DNA from: Actinomycetota bacterium
Lineage (GTDB): Bacteria > Actinomycetota > Thermoleophilia > Solirubrobacterales > Thermoleophilaceae
Reading direction: 5' to 3'
Assembly: GCA_005883295.1 (NCBI GenBank)
Contig: VAWV01000220.1
Coordinates: forward strand, 1-18,531
DNA: 18,531 nucleotides
Each line of letters opens with the position of its first letter. Within the stretch, counting starts at the first letter, position 1. The position numbers and the translations under genes were made by a program. The notes under the pieces were generated by a model, which worked only from the letters and a program-made list of their open reading frames with translations, searched no databases and had not been told where the DNA came from. Shown here piece after piece: positions 1 through 6,011 of the stretch.

Positions 1-309
1 GAGGACGGCCGCTGCGATCGCGTCCTGCCATCGCCCCTTGTCCACGAGCGCGACCGCGGTCGGGCGCGTATCGATGCTGATCGAGGGGAACAGCGCGGTG
101 GCCACCCCGGCCGCGTCGGCAACCGGGTCGCGGCCGCTCACCCGGGTGGTGGAGCGCGTGGCCGCGACCGGGAATCCGAGGTCGGAGGCGGCCGACTTGG
201 TGTTGGACTTCACACCGCTCCCGATCTGAGAGGAATTGTCCCCCGATACCGAGCAGCCGGAGAGAGCGACCGCCGCAGCTGCGGCGAGCAGGAGGGTTCG
301 CCGGGGCAC
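1..309 (-). CDS. Lipoprotein with a cell-wall-binding-repeat-2-like segment (3' end outside window)
   Basis: Only the first 103 codons lie in the window; the gene continues past the left edge. The N-terminus (VPRRTLLLAA, then a short Ala/Val/Leu run) ends in a lipobox, Leu-Ser-Gly-Cys with Cys19, so the protein is probably an exported, lipid-anchored surface protein. A Ser/Asn-rich linker follows. From about residue 49 the pattern TRSTTRVSGRDPVADAAGVA, then a proline-rich strand and WQDAIAAAVL, resembles the start of a putative cell-wall-binding repeat 2 domain (R-x-S/G-G-x-x-R then DA-A). The GTG at 309-307 is the first start after an in-frame TGA immediately upstream, so the start is well constrained. 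No good Shine-Dalgarno is seen. A TANNNT element (TATCGT on the minus strand) ends 8 nt before the start, so the mRNA may be nearly leaderless. Exported lipoprotein is a firm call; the CWB2 assignment is moderate. Confidence 0.6.
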   Translation of the reverse strand, partial: MPRRTLLLAAAAAVALSGCSVSGDNSSQIGSGVKSNTKSAASDLGFPVAATRSTTRVSGRDPVADAAGVATALFPSISIDTRPTAVALVDKGRWQDAIAAAVL

Positions 310-337
310 GGCGGCTCACGATATCGCCAGCTGCGGA

Positions 338-432
338 GCGCTGAGCCGGACGGCTCGGCCGGGGTGCCGGGCGCGCATTCCCTACCGCCTCCTGAACTGC
401 AATAGTCGGCAGCAGGGAACGCCGCGCCTCCA
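338..432. repeat. Tandem intergenic hairpin repeat, copy 1
   Basis: First of two near-identical ~95-bp units, period about 110-112 bp. It has two parts. A left arm (338-360) contains the small inverted repeat GAGCC-GGAC-GGCTC. A 62-nt core (371-432) starts GCGCGCATTCCC and ends GGGAACGCCGCGC-type sequence. The two ends of the core are complementary with a few mismatches and fold into a long hairpin capped by ACT-GCAAT-AGT. The first 58 core positions differ from copy 2 at only three places. No coding signal is seen here. Confidence 0.85.
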
Positions 433-449
433 CCCCGGCCGCCTCGGGC

Positions 450-543
450 GCGCTGAGCCGGACGGCTCGGCCGGCTGTCGGCGCGCATTCCCCACTGCCT
501 CCTGAACTGCAATAGTCGGCAGCGGGGAACGCCGCGCCTTCCA
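450..543. repeat. Tandem intergenic hairpin repeat, copy 2
   Basis: Second copy of the unit at 338-432, with its core at 481-543. It keeps the left GAGCC/GGCTC hairpin and the long core hairpin. Relative to copy 1 the spacer between the two parts is 2 nt shorter. At one core stem position copy 1 pairs T383 with A414, while copy 2 pairs C493 with G524: a compensatory change that keeps the pair. This suggests the folded form is selected or that the unit spreads as a palindromic element. Confidence 0.85.
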
Positions 544-579
544 GTCGGCCGAGCGGGCGCGTCAGACGACCCCACGCAA

Positions 580-610
580 CTGACCGATCGGTCGGGAAGA
601 GCGATATCCT
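580..610 (+). promoter_or_regulatory. Possible promoter of the acyl-CoA dehydrogenase gene
   Basis: A weak -35-like CTGACC (580-585) and a TANNNT-type -10 TATCCT (605-610) are separated by 19 nt. This would start transcription near 617, some 70 nt before the GTG at 689. The -35 overlaps a perfect 12-bp palindrome, and the presumed start is followed closely by a second palindrome, as in a repressed promoter. The promoter elements themselves are weak matches. Confidence 0.35.
582..593. promoter_or_regulatory. Palindromic operator, TetR type
   Basis: GACCGATCGGTC is a perfect 12-bp palindrome. Dyads with GAC/GTC half sites like this are common TetR-family operators, and TetR regulators often control acyl-CoA dehydrogenase genes in actinobacteria. 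No TetR gene is in the window, so the cognate regulator is unknown. Confidence 0.45.
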
Positions 611-620
611 CAAGCGTGGA

Positions 621-636
621 TTGACTGGTCAGTCAA
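621..636. promoter_or_regulatory. Second palindromic operator, TetR type
   Basis: TTGACTGGTCAGTCAA has two perfect 7-bp arms (TTGACTG and CAGTCAA) around a 2-nt centre. It lies 39 nt downstream of the first palindrome, between the putative transcription start and the acyl-CoA dehydrogenase start codon. This is a good position for a repressor site. Confidence 0.5.
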
Positions 637-688
637 CCGGCGCCGGCCGCCGGCGCGCGTTGCGAGGTCACGGACTGGAGGCAGACGG

Positions 689-1936
689 GTGGACTTTCGG
701 CTGAGTGACGAGCAGATCGAATGGCGCGACCTGTGTCACCGCTTCGCGGTCGAGGTCATGCGGCCGGTGGCAGCCGACTACGACCGCAGCCAGGAGGTCC
801 CGTGGCCGGTCATCGGCGAGGCCCGCAAGTGGAAGCTCAGCGGGCTCGACTGGATCCAGAAGATGGCCACCGACAACGACGGGCTCGACGGCATCATCTA
901 TCAGGAGGAGCTCAACTGGGGCTGTGCCGGTCTCGCGCTCGCGATCGGCGCCTCGTCGCTCGCCGTCGCCGGGATCGCGTCGTCGGGTACGCCCGACCAG
1001 ATCGCGAAGTGGATCCCCGAGTGCATGGGCATCGGAGACGACATCAAGCTGGGCGCCTACGCGGTGACCGAGGCGGGGGCGGGCTCGGACGTCGCCTCGC
1101 TCCGCACGACCGCCAAGCGTGACGGTGACGAGTGGGTCCTGAACGGCACCAAGGTCTTCATCTCGAACGGCGGCATCGCGGACGTCACCGTTGTGGTCGC
1201 GACCGTCGACCCGAAGCTGGGCCATCGCGGCCAGGCCTCCTTCGTCGTCCCCAAGGACGCGCCCGGCATCTCCCAGGGCAAGAAGGAGGACAAGCTGGGG
1301 ATCCGCGCGTCACAGACGGCCGAGGTCGTGCTCGAGGACTGCCGCATCCCGCTGGACAACCTCCTCGGCGGGCTCGACAAGCTCGAGAAGAAGCTCGAGC
1401 GTGCGCGCTCGGGCGAGTCGACCGGCCGCCAGTCGGGCGCGCTCGCGACGTTCGAGATGACCCGGCCGCTGGTCGGCGCGGGCGCGCTGGGGATCGCGCG
1501 CGCGGCCTACGAGTGGACGATGGAGCACCTCGAGGACAAGAGCGAGGGCGGCACACCCGTCCTCGAGCTGCAGCGCTACCAGCAGGTGCTCGCAGACGTC
1601 GCCACCGAGATCGAGTCGGCGCGGCTGCTCGTCTGGCGGGCCGCGTGGATGGGCCGGGCCGGCCTACCCATGACCGGCGGCCAGGGCTCGATGTCCAAGC
1701 TGAAGGCCGGGGACGTGGCGATGTGGGCCACCACGACGCTCATGGACCTGGTCGGGGACTACTCGCAGACCACCGAGTGCCCGCTGGAGAAGTGGTTCCG
1801 CGACGCGAAGATCTTCCAGATCTTCGAGGGCACCGCACAGGTGCAGCGGCTCGTGATCTCGCGGATGCAGCGCGAGGAGATCCAGGGGCGCCTGAAGGCC
1901 GCGGCCGAGGCCGTGCAGCAGCCGGTTGCGGCGTGA
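689..1936 (+). CDS. Acyl-CoA dehydrogenase
   Basis: A 415-aa FAD-dependent acyl-CoA dehydrogenase, which introduces the alpha,beta double bond in an acyl-CoA and passes electrons to electron-transfer flavoprotein. The N-terminal helical domain begins MDFRLSDEQIEWRDLCHRFA. The middle beta domain carries AYAVTEAGAGSDVASLRTTA (about 124-142) and LNGTKVFISNGG (151-162), the usual flavin and substrate contacts. The C-terminal domain has IFEGTAQVQRLVISR, with Glu380 at the position of the catalytic base in medium-chain-type enzymes. A charged stretch near 228-240 (LEKKLERARSGE) is somewhat longer than in short-chain enzymes. The GTG start has GGAGG 7 nt upstream (677-681). Two TetR-type palindromes upstream suggest repression relieved by an acyl-CoA or related ligand. 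Substrate chain length or type cannot be told from the sequence. Confidence 0.93.
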   Translation: MDFRLSDEQIEWRDLCHRFAVEVMRPVAADYDRSQEVPWPVIGEARKWKLSGLDWIQKMATDNDGLDGIIYQEELNWGCAGLALAIGASSLAVAGIASSGTPDQIAKWIPECMGIGDDIKLGAYAVTEAGAGSDVASLRTTAKRDGDEWVLNGTKVFISNGGIADVTVVVATVDPKLGHRGQASFVVPKDAPGISQGKKEDKLGIRASQTAEVVLEDCRIPLDNLLGGLDKLEKKLERARSGESTGRQSGALATFEMTRPLVGAGALGIARAAYEWTMEHLEDKSEGGTPVLELQRYQQVLADVATEIESARLLVWRAAWMGRAGLPMTGGQGSMSKLKAGDVAMWATTTLMDLVGDYSQTTECPLEKWFRDAKIFQIFEGTAQVQRLVISRMQREEIQGRLKAAAEAVQQPVAA

Positions 1937-1968
1937 GCCGGCCGGTCGCCGGGTAGCCCCTCCCGCGT

Positions 1969-1974
1969 CACAAT
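1969..1974 (+). promoter_or_regulatory. Possible -10 box for a leaderless ctaG transcript
   Basis: CACAAT matches four of six -10 consensus positions and lies 6 nt before the GTG at 1981, so transcription would begin at or next to the start codon. No convincing -35 is seen, and no ribosome binding site is present. Leaderless genes are common in actinobacteria. Confidence 0.3.
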
Positions 1975-1980
1975 AGGCCG

Positions 1981-2787
1981 GTGCTCTCGTTGGATGCCGG
2001 CGGGATCGTCGTCGTCGCGCTGCTCATTGCGATCTACGTCCGTGCGGTTCGGGTCCTCGGGCGGCGCGGCTATCGCGTCCCGCGCGGGCAGCAGATCGCG
2101 TGGTACGTGGGGGTGGCGCTGATCGCGGTCGGGCTGCTCGGGCCGCTCGACCACCTCGCCAAGACCCTGCTCACCGCGCACATGGCGCAGCACCTGCTCA
2201 TCGCGGATCTCGCCGCGCCCTTCCTGCTGGCCGGTGCCCGGACGCCGGTCCTCTACTTCATCCCGCCCAAATCGCTGCTCGTGAAGCTCGCCCGGCGGCG
2301 CCGGCTGAGGGCGGCCTTCCGCTTCGTCCGCCGGCCGCTCGTGGCGCTGCCGTTGTTCGTGGTGATCCTCTACACGTGGCACTTCGCGTTCGCCTTCCAG
2401 GCGGCCCTCCGGCACGGCTGGGTTCACGCGCTCCAGCACGAGTCCTTCCTCCTCGGCGCGCTGCTCGTCTGGTGGCCGGCCATCGAGCCGATGCGGCGCC
2501 CGATGCCCGGCGAGCTGTGGAAGGGCGGCTACATCTTCGCCGCGCGGATGCTGTCGATGTTCCTGGGCATGGCGTTCATCGTCTCCCGCCATCCGGCCTA
2601 CTCGTGGTACGCGGACAAGGGGCGGACGCACGGGCTCTCGCCGCTGTCCGATCAGCAGCTCGCCGGCGGGCTCATGCTGTCGGTCGACATCATCGTGATG
2701 GTGGCCGCGCTCGCGTACTTCTTCTGGCAGGCGGCGCTCACCGAGGACCGTGAGCAAGCCAAGCGCGCAGCGACGGTCGCCGGGTAA
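1981..2787 (+). CDS. ctaG: CtaG-like cytochrome c oxidase assembly membrane protein
   Basis: A 268-aa polytopic inner-membrane protein of the caa3-type cytochrome oxidase assembly family (CtaG of Bacillus type, unrelated to the Cox11 CtaG). About seven hydrophobic segments are visible, roughly at residues 5-25, 40-57, 72-94, 120-139, 152-166, 184-202 and 228-248. Family-like histidines occur in HMAQHLLI (67-74), YTWHFAFAF (131-139) and LQHESFLLGALLVWW (151-165). A basic cluster (KLARRRRLR) lies between segments 3 and 4. The GTG start is 44 nt after the acyl-CoA dehydrogenase stop. No Shine-Dalgarno precedes it, but CACAAT at 1969-1974 ends 6 nt before the GTG, which fits a leaderless transcript of its own. 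The oxidase genes are not in the window. Confidence 0.85.
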   Translation: MLSLDAGGIVVVALLIAIYVRAVRVLGRRGYRVPRGQQIAWYVGVALIAVGLLGPLDHLAKTLLTAHMAQHLLIADLAAPFLLAGARTPVLYFIPPKSLLVKLARRRRLRAAFRFVRRPLVALPLFVVILYTWHFAFAFQAALRHGWVHALQHESFLLGALLVWWPAIEPMRRPMPGELWKGGYIFAARMLSMFLGMAFIVSRHPAYSWYADKGRTHGLSPLSDQQLAGGLMLSVDIIVMVAALAYFFWQAALTEDREQAKRAATVAG

Positions 2788-2831
2788 CCTAGGACGCGCC
2801 CAGCCCACGTACGACTACGAAGGAGGCGGCC

Positions 2832-3602
2832 ATGCCCGGCCTAGCGGGTCGCATGTCCACCGTGATCAAGGCGAAGGTCTCCAGGCTCCTCGACCGCGCA
2901 GAGGACCCCGGCGAGACCCTCGACTACGGCTACCAGAAGCAGCTCGAGCTGCTCCAGAACGTGAAGAAGGGCATCGCCGACGTCGTCACGTCGAAGAAGC
3001 GCCTCCAGATGCAGTCCGACAAGCTCGAGCAGAGCGTGGCCAAGCTCGACACGCAGGCCCGGCAGGCGCTCGCCGCCGGCCGCGAGGACCTCGCGCGGAC
3101 CGCGCTCGAGCGCAAGACGCTCGCCCAGAATGAGCTGCAGACGCTCGACCAGCAGGTCGTGGAGCTCGAGCGCCAGCAGGAGCAGCTCACGGACAACGAG
3201 AAGAAGATGCAGGCCAAGATCGAGACCTTCCGCACCAAGAAGGAGGTCATCAAGGCGCAGTACTCGGCGGCCGAGGCCCAGGTGCGGATCTCCGAGGCGG
3301 CGAACGGAGTGGGCGAGCAGATGGCCGACCTCGGGCTCGCGATCCAGCGGGCCGAGGAGAAGACCGAGAACATGAAGGCGCGCGCCTCCGCCGTGGACGA
3401 GCTCGAGAAGGCCGGGACGTTCGAGGACCTGAGCGCGCTGGGCTCCGGCTCGGACGACATCGACCGCGAGCTGGCGCAGCTCTCGGCCGGCACTCAGGTG
3501 GACGCCGAGCTCGAGAAGATGAAGGCCGAGGTGGGTCCAGGGTCGGGCGGCGGCGACAAGCCGGCGATCGGCCAGGGCGGGGCGCCCGGTGCGACGCAGT
3601 GA
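2832..3602 (+). CDS. pspA: PspA/IM30 family membrane-stress protein
   Basis: A 256-aa protein of the PspA/Vipp1 (ESCRT-III-like) family, which forms large oligomers on the inner face of the membrane and protects it under stress. After a short N-terminal segment comes the family signature LLDRAEDPGETLDYGYQKQL (about 19-38). A long Glu/Lys/Gln-rich coiled coil runs to about residue 195. The tail is Gly/Asp-rich (GSGGGDKPAIGQGGAPGATQ). The ATG at 2832 has a strong GGAGG 5 nt upstream (2822-2826); Met8 is a less well supported alternative. The stop overlaps the GTG of the next gene by 4 nt, so the two are translationally coupled. The charged tail is likely disordered. Confidence 0.93.
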   Translation: MPGLAGRMSTVIKAKVSRLLDRAEDPGETLDYGYQKQLELLQNVKKGIADVVTSKKRLQMQSDKLEQSVAKLDTQARQALAAGREDLARTALERKTLAQNELQTLDQQVVELERQQEQLTDNEKKMQAKIETFRTKKEVIKAQYSAAEAQVRISEAANGVGEQMADLGLAIQRAEEKTENMKARASAVDELEKAGTFEDLSALGSGSDDIDRELAQLSAGTQVDAELEKMKAEVGPGSGGGDKPAIGQGGAPGATQ

Positions 3603-3877
3603 TCGTCCGCATCGCCGGACAGGGTCAGTACGAGGTACCGGCTGAGCTCGTCGACCGCCTGAACGCGCTGGACAACGAGGCCGTGGCGGCGGTCGAGGCC
3701 GGCGACGAGGCGAAGTTCCACGAGATCTTCGGGCAGATGGTGTCGCTCGTGGAGAGCGACTGTACGCCGGTGCCCGACGACGACCTCGCGGTCTCGGACG
3801 TGATCCTCCCCCCACCGGACCTCACGTTCGAGGAGGCCCAGGCCGAGTTCACCGGCGAGGGCCTGATCCCGGATTAA
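3599..3877 (+). CDS. pspAA: PspA-associated protein PspAA
   Basis: A 92-aa acidic protein that starts within the stop region of pspA (GTGA overlap). The sequence, MIVRIAGQGQYEVPAELVDR at the N-terminus, then a helix (LNALDNEAVAAVEAGDEAKF) and an acidic C-terminus ending FEEAQAEFTGEGLIPD, matches the small PspAA domain that commonly follows pspA in actinobacteria and archaea. It has no signal peptide or membrane segment and is presumably a cytoplasmic partner of PspA. Its biochemical role is not known from the sequence. Gene order and overlap strongly support the call. Confidence 0.85.
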   Translation: MIVRIAGQGQYEVPAELVDRLNALDNEAVAAVEAGDEAKFHEIFGQMVSLVESDCTPVPDDDLAVSDVILPPPDLTFEEAQAEFTGEGLIPD

Positions 3878-3895
3878 AGATCCATTTCAAGCCGT

Positions 3896-4102
3896 TTAGC
3901 CCGGCCGTGTCCCGGGACCCGTGAGGTAGTGGGACACAAACCCCAACAACACCCCATAGACAAGCCCCGGCGCGACCCCGTCGAGCGCTTGGACGTACGG
4001 CCGCAGGACCCGCGGACCAATACCCGCCCGCGCGGGAATGGCCCCTTGGACTCCGGCGAGCAGGAGAGGAGTGCAGCAAAGCTGGAGGTTGTGCTGGGGC
4101 AT
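3896..4102 (-). CDS. Possible small membrane protein, convergent with pspAA
   Basis: A 68-aa minus-strand ORF whose last part reads as plausible protein: RPYVQALDGVAPGLVYGVLL, continuing GFVSHYL and a short polar tail before TAA. The hydrophobic segment (about residues 43-60) could span the membrane once, and most third codon positions in that part are G or C. GGGAG lies 4 nt before the ATG at 4102. Against it, the N-terminal half (MPQHNLQLCCTPLLLAG) looks less natural and I recognise no family. It could be a genuine small gene, the remnant C-terminus of a larger membrane protein, or chance in GC-rich DNA. Confidence 0.3.
   Translation of the reverse strand: MPQHNLQLCCTPLLLAGVQGAIPARAGIGPRVLRPYVQALDGVAPGLVYGVLLGFVSHYLTGPGTRPG
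3907..3937 (+). terminator. Possible terminator hairpin after pspA-pspAA
   Basis: GTGTCCC (3907-3913) pairs perfectly with GGGACAC (3931-3937) around a 17-nt loop, 30 nt after the pspAA stop. A nested perfect palindrome GTCCCGGGAC offers an alternative fold. There is no T-tract, so intrinsic termination is uncertain. The hairpin also overlaps the end of the minus-strand ORF at 3896-4102. Confidence 0.35.
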
Positions 4103-4172
4103 TAGGCTCCCGGGTCCCACGCGCCTGCGGGCGAGCGGTTAGCCCGCCTCCGCGTCTGGGTAGTCAGCCGAC

Positions 4173-4361
4173 GTGGAGGCGCACGCCTATTACGGCAACC
4201 AGGTGCTTCGCTATCTGGCGATCCTCAAGGCCGCCAGGGACTTCGGGCTGAGCGAGGAGGAAATCGAGGCGGTCGCCGGCAGCTTCGACGCGCGCAGGAC
4301 GCGCTGTGCGGAGCTGGCCGACGCATTCGCCGACCTGATCCTGGCTCACGCCTCGCTCTAG
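4173..4361 (+). CDS. Small protein resembling a MerR regulator without its DNA-binding domain
   Basis: A 62-aa, mostly helical protein. YYGNQVLRYLAILKAARDFG, then LSEEEIEAV (about residues 7-35), follows the pattern of the second helical part of MerR regulators (YY..-LR-L-I--AR-LG-SLEEI). The rest, with RCAELADAFADLILAH, resembles the start of the MerR dimerisation coil. The N-terminal winged helix of a MerR protein is absent. An in-frame TAG lies 12 nt before the GTG (4161-4163), so the ORF cannot extend upstream, and I found no MerR N-terminus in the other plus frames just upstream. The ribosome binding site is weak. The ORF ends 9 nt from the convergent FAD oxidoreductase gene. It may be a real small protein or the remnant of a decayed regulator. 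Confidence 0.5.
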   Translation: MEAHAYYGNQVLRYLAILKAARDFGLSEEEIEAVAGSFDARRTRCAELADAFADLILAHASL

Positions 4362-4370
4362 GGGCCTGGC

Positions 4371-5792
4371 CTAGTCGAACCGTCGCTCCCTGCCTGACGG
4401 CGGGATGTTCTGGTTCAGCCGGAACAGGTTGTCCGGGTCGTAGCGGTCCTTGAGCGCCACGAGCCGATCGTACTTCTCCGGCCCGTACGTCAAGCGGACC
4501 CGCTCCTCACCCTGGTCGGAGGTGAAGTTGAGATACACGCCCGTCGTGGTGTGCGGCCGGATGTCGTCCGCGAGGCCGCGGGCCCACGCCATGTGCGCGT
4601 CGGCGGCTTCCTGGTCGGGCTCCATCCACATGGCGAGCGCGTGGTAGCACCACGGCACGTCGCGGCGCCCCAGCGCCGTGTCGTCCTCGCCCATGCGGCC
4701 GATCGCGCCGCCCATCGGCTCGACGATGATCTGGGCCATCGGCCCCGCCCGGTTGAGCCCGCGCTCGACGAGGACGTCGATCGCCTGGTCGCTCATCTCC
4801 TCCAGGAACTCCGCCTTCATGTAGCCGTTGATGCCCTTCGGCCCGCCGGCGTCGAGCATGCTCTGGAGCGCCGTGTACGGCATGGGCTGAACCATGTCCA
4901 TCACGGGCTGGGCCACCTCCCGGATGGGGGCGACGACCCGCTCGCCCTCCTCGTGGTCGCCGGTCCAGCAGATCACGATCCCCACGATCGGCTTGAAGTG
5001 CATCTCGGCCGGGACGAACGGCTCGGGCGGGGCGCTGACGAACGCCACCGCGCCGCCGAGGTCCTCCGGTGCGTCCGCCATGTAGTCGCGCATGAAGCGC
5101 AAGATGTCCCCGGCCCGCTCGGGCAGTGAGGCCATCAGGCCGCCGTAGACGAGCGGCCCCACCTCGTGCAGCCGGTACGTGAACGAGGTCACGACCCCGA
5201 AGTTGCCGCCGCCGCCGCGGATGCCCCAGAACAGGTCGCTGTTCTCGTCCTCGCTCGCCTTGAGCTGCTCACCGGCGGCGGTGACGATGTCGGCGGACAG
5301 CAGGTTGTCGATGGTCAGCCCGCACTTGCGCTCGAGCCAGCCGCTGCCGCTGCCGAGCGTGAGCCCGGCGATGCCGGTGGTCGAGAACCGGCCGCCGGTG
5401 ACCGCGAGCCCGTGCTCCTGGGTGGCCGCGTCGAACTCGCCCCACGTGAGGCCCGCGTCCGCGCGGGCCGTCTTCGCGTCGGGATCGACCTCGATCGTCT
5501 TCATCGGGGACAGGTCGATCACGATGCCGGCGTCGCATGTCGCGTACCCGACAGCGGAGTGCCCACCGCCACGCACGGAGACCAGCAGGTCGTTCTCGCG
5601 CGCGAAATTCACCGCGGCCACGACGTCCGTCGTGCCGGCGCACTGCGCGATCAGCGCGGGACTGCGGTCGAACAGGCCGTTCCAGACCTTCCTTGCCTCG
5701 TCGTAGCCGTCCGCGCCCGGCTGGAGGAGGGTGCCTCCGAAGCCGCTCGCGAGATCGTCAACTGCCGCTGCCACAAGGGTGTGCTCCGGCAT
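4371..5792 (-). CDS. FAD-linked oxidoreductase, berberine-bridge-enzyme type
   Basis: A 473-aa flavoprotein with an N-terminal FAD_binding_4 (PCMH-like) domain and a C-terminal BBE segment. VSVRGGGHSAVGYAT contains His78, the usual 8-alpha-histidyl attachment site for FAD. TTGIAGLTLGSGSGWLERKC (138-157), DNLLSADIVTA (162-172) and WGIRGGGGNFGVVTSF (189-204) are further FAD-domain motifs. The C-terminus has YDPDNLFRLNQNIPP, typical of BBE. Phe136 sits where bicovalent members have a second attachment cysteine, so single covalent linkage is likely. No signal peptide is visible, so it is probably cytoplasmic. Such enzymes oxidise sugars, alkaloids or other secondary metabolites; the substrate cannot be deduced. 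AAGGAG lies 5 nt before the ATG. Transcription diverges from the glycoconjugate operon and comes from its own promoter at 5828-5856. Confidence 0.9.
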   Translation of the reverse strand: MPEHTLVAAAVDDLASGFGGTLLQPGADGYDEARKVWNGLFDRSPALIAQCAGTTDVVAAVNFARENDLLVSVRGGGHSAVGYATCDAGIVIDLSPMKTIEVDPDAKTARADAGLTWGEFDAATQEHGLAVTGGRFSTTGIAGLTLGSGSGWLERKCGLTIDNLLSADIVTAAGEQLKASEDENSDLFWGIRGGGGNFGVVTSFTYRLHEVGPLVYGGLMASLPERAGDILRFMRDYMADAPEDLGGAVAFVSAPPEPFVPAEMHFKPIVGIVICWTGDHEEGERVVAPIREVAQPVMDMVQPMPYTALQSMLDAGGPKGINGYMKAEFLEEMSDQAIDVLVERGLNRAGPMAQIIVEPMGGAIGRMGEDDTALGRRDVPWCYHALAMWMEPDQEAADAHMAWARGLADDIRPHTTTGVYLNFTSDQGEERVRLTYGPEKYDRLVALKDRYDPDNLFRLNQNIPPSGRERRFD

Positions 5793-5827
5793 TGCGTCTC
5801 CTTCCGATGGGGGCGAGTCCGCCTGCC

Positions 5828-5856
5828 ACTCTGGTCGAGATCACGAGCCGTGTCAA
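5828..5856 (-). promoter_or_regulatory. Promoter of the FAD oxidoreductase gene
   Basis: On the minus strand a perfect TTGACA (5856-5851) is followed after exactly 17 nt by CAGAGT (5833-5828), which matches the -10 at the second and last positions. The start codon lies 35 nt further on, giving a short leader with the AAGGAG site. Confidence 0.55.
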
Positions 5857-5917
5857 GCGCGGCACCCGAAGCGAGGCGATCCTGCCGGAAGGGGTCCGAG
5901 CGCCTCGGAAATTGCAG

Positions 5918-5948
5918 TTGACATATGGGGGGAGGTCGCGGTTAGAGT
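5918..5948 (+). promoter_or_regulatory. Promoter of the nine-gene glycoconjugate operon
   Basis: A perfect TTGACA (5918-5923) is followed by GTTAGA at 5941-5946 (17-nt spacer) or TAGAGT at 5943-5948 (TANNNT, 19-nt spacer). Either places the transcription start at about 5952-5956. It is the only good promoter seen before the operon and is back to back with the minus-strand promoter at 5828-5856. Confidence 0.6.
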
Positions 5949-5952
5949 AGGC

Positions 5953-5974
5953 GCCAGCCAGCAAGATGGCTGGC
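5953..5974 (+). promoter_or_regulatory. Inverted repeat at the predicted transcription start
   Basis: GCCAGCCA and TGGCTGGC form a perfect 8-bp inverted repeat with a 6-nt loop (GCAAGA). It begins essentially at the predicted +1. As DNA it could be a repressor operator; as RNA it would be a stem-loop at the 5' end of the mRNA, affecting stability. The remaining leader (5975-6011) is A-rich and unstructured by eye and matches no riboswitch consensus I can recall. Confidence 0.5.
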
Positions 5975-6011
5975 AAAACGAGGACTCGCAAAAAACCCTC
6001 CAGAGGCTCAC

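Noticed and set aside
210..575. ORFs on both strands across the tandem repeats (minus 210-575, plus 236-505)
   Set aside because: They arise from the repeated hairpin DNA and overlap the real lipoprotein gene; the translated repeats carry no protein-like pattern.
1759..2808. 349-codon minus-strand ORF opposite ctaG
   Set aside because: Composed mainly of charged and Pro residues with no motif, opposite a clear polytopic membrane protein.
3878..4172. A tRNA or other known RNA gene in the pspAA downstream gap
   Set aside because: I looked for a cloverleaf and T-loop sequence on both strands and saw none.
4358..4374. Inverted repeat CTAGG-GGCCTGG-CCTAG between the convergent stop codons, as a bidirectional terminator
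   Set aside because: The stem is only 5 bp without T-tracts, and both arms are made largely of the two TAG stop codons, so it is likely coincidental.
5975..6011. Possible riboswitch in the operon leader (A-rich GGCAAAA...GCAAAAAACC)
   Set aside because: It resembles parts of c-di-GMP-I aptamers only superficially. The GACGCAAAGCC-type core is missing and the leader is too short.
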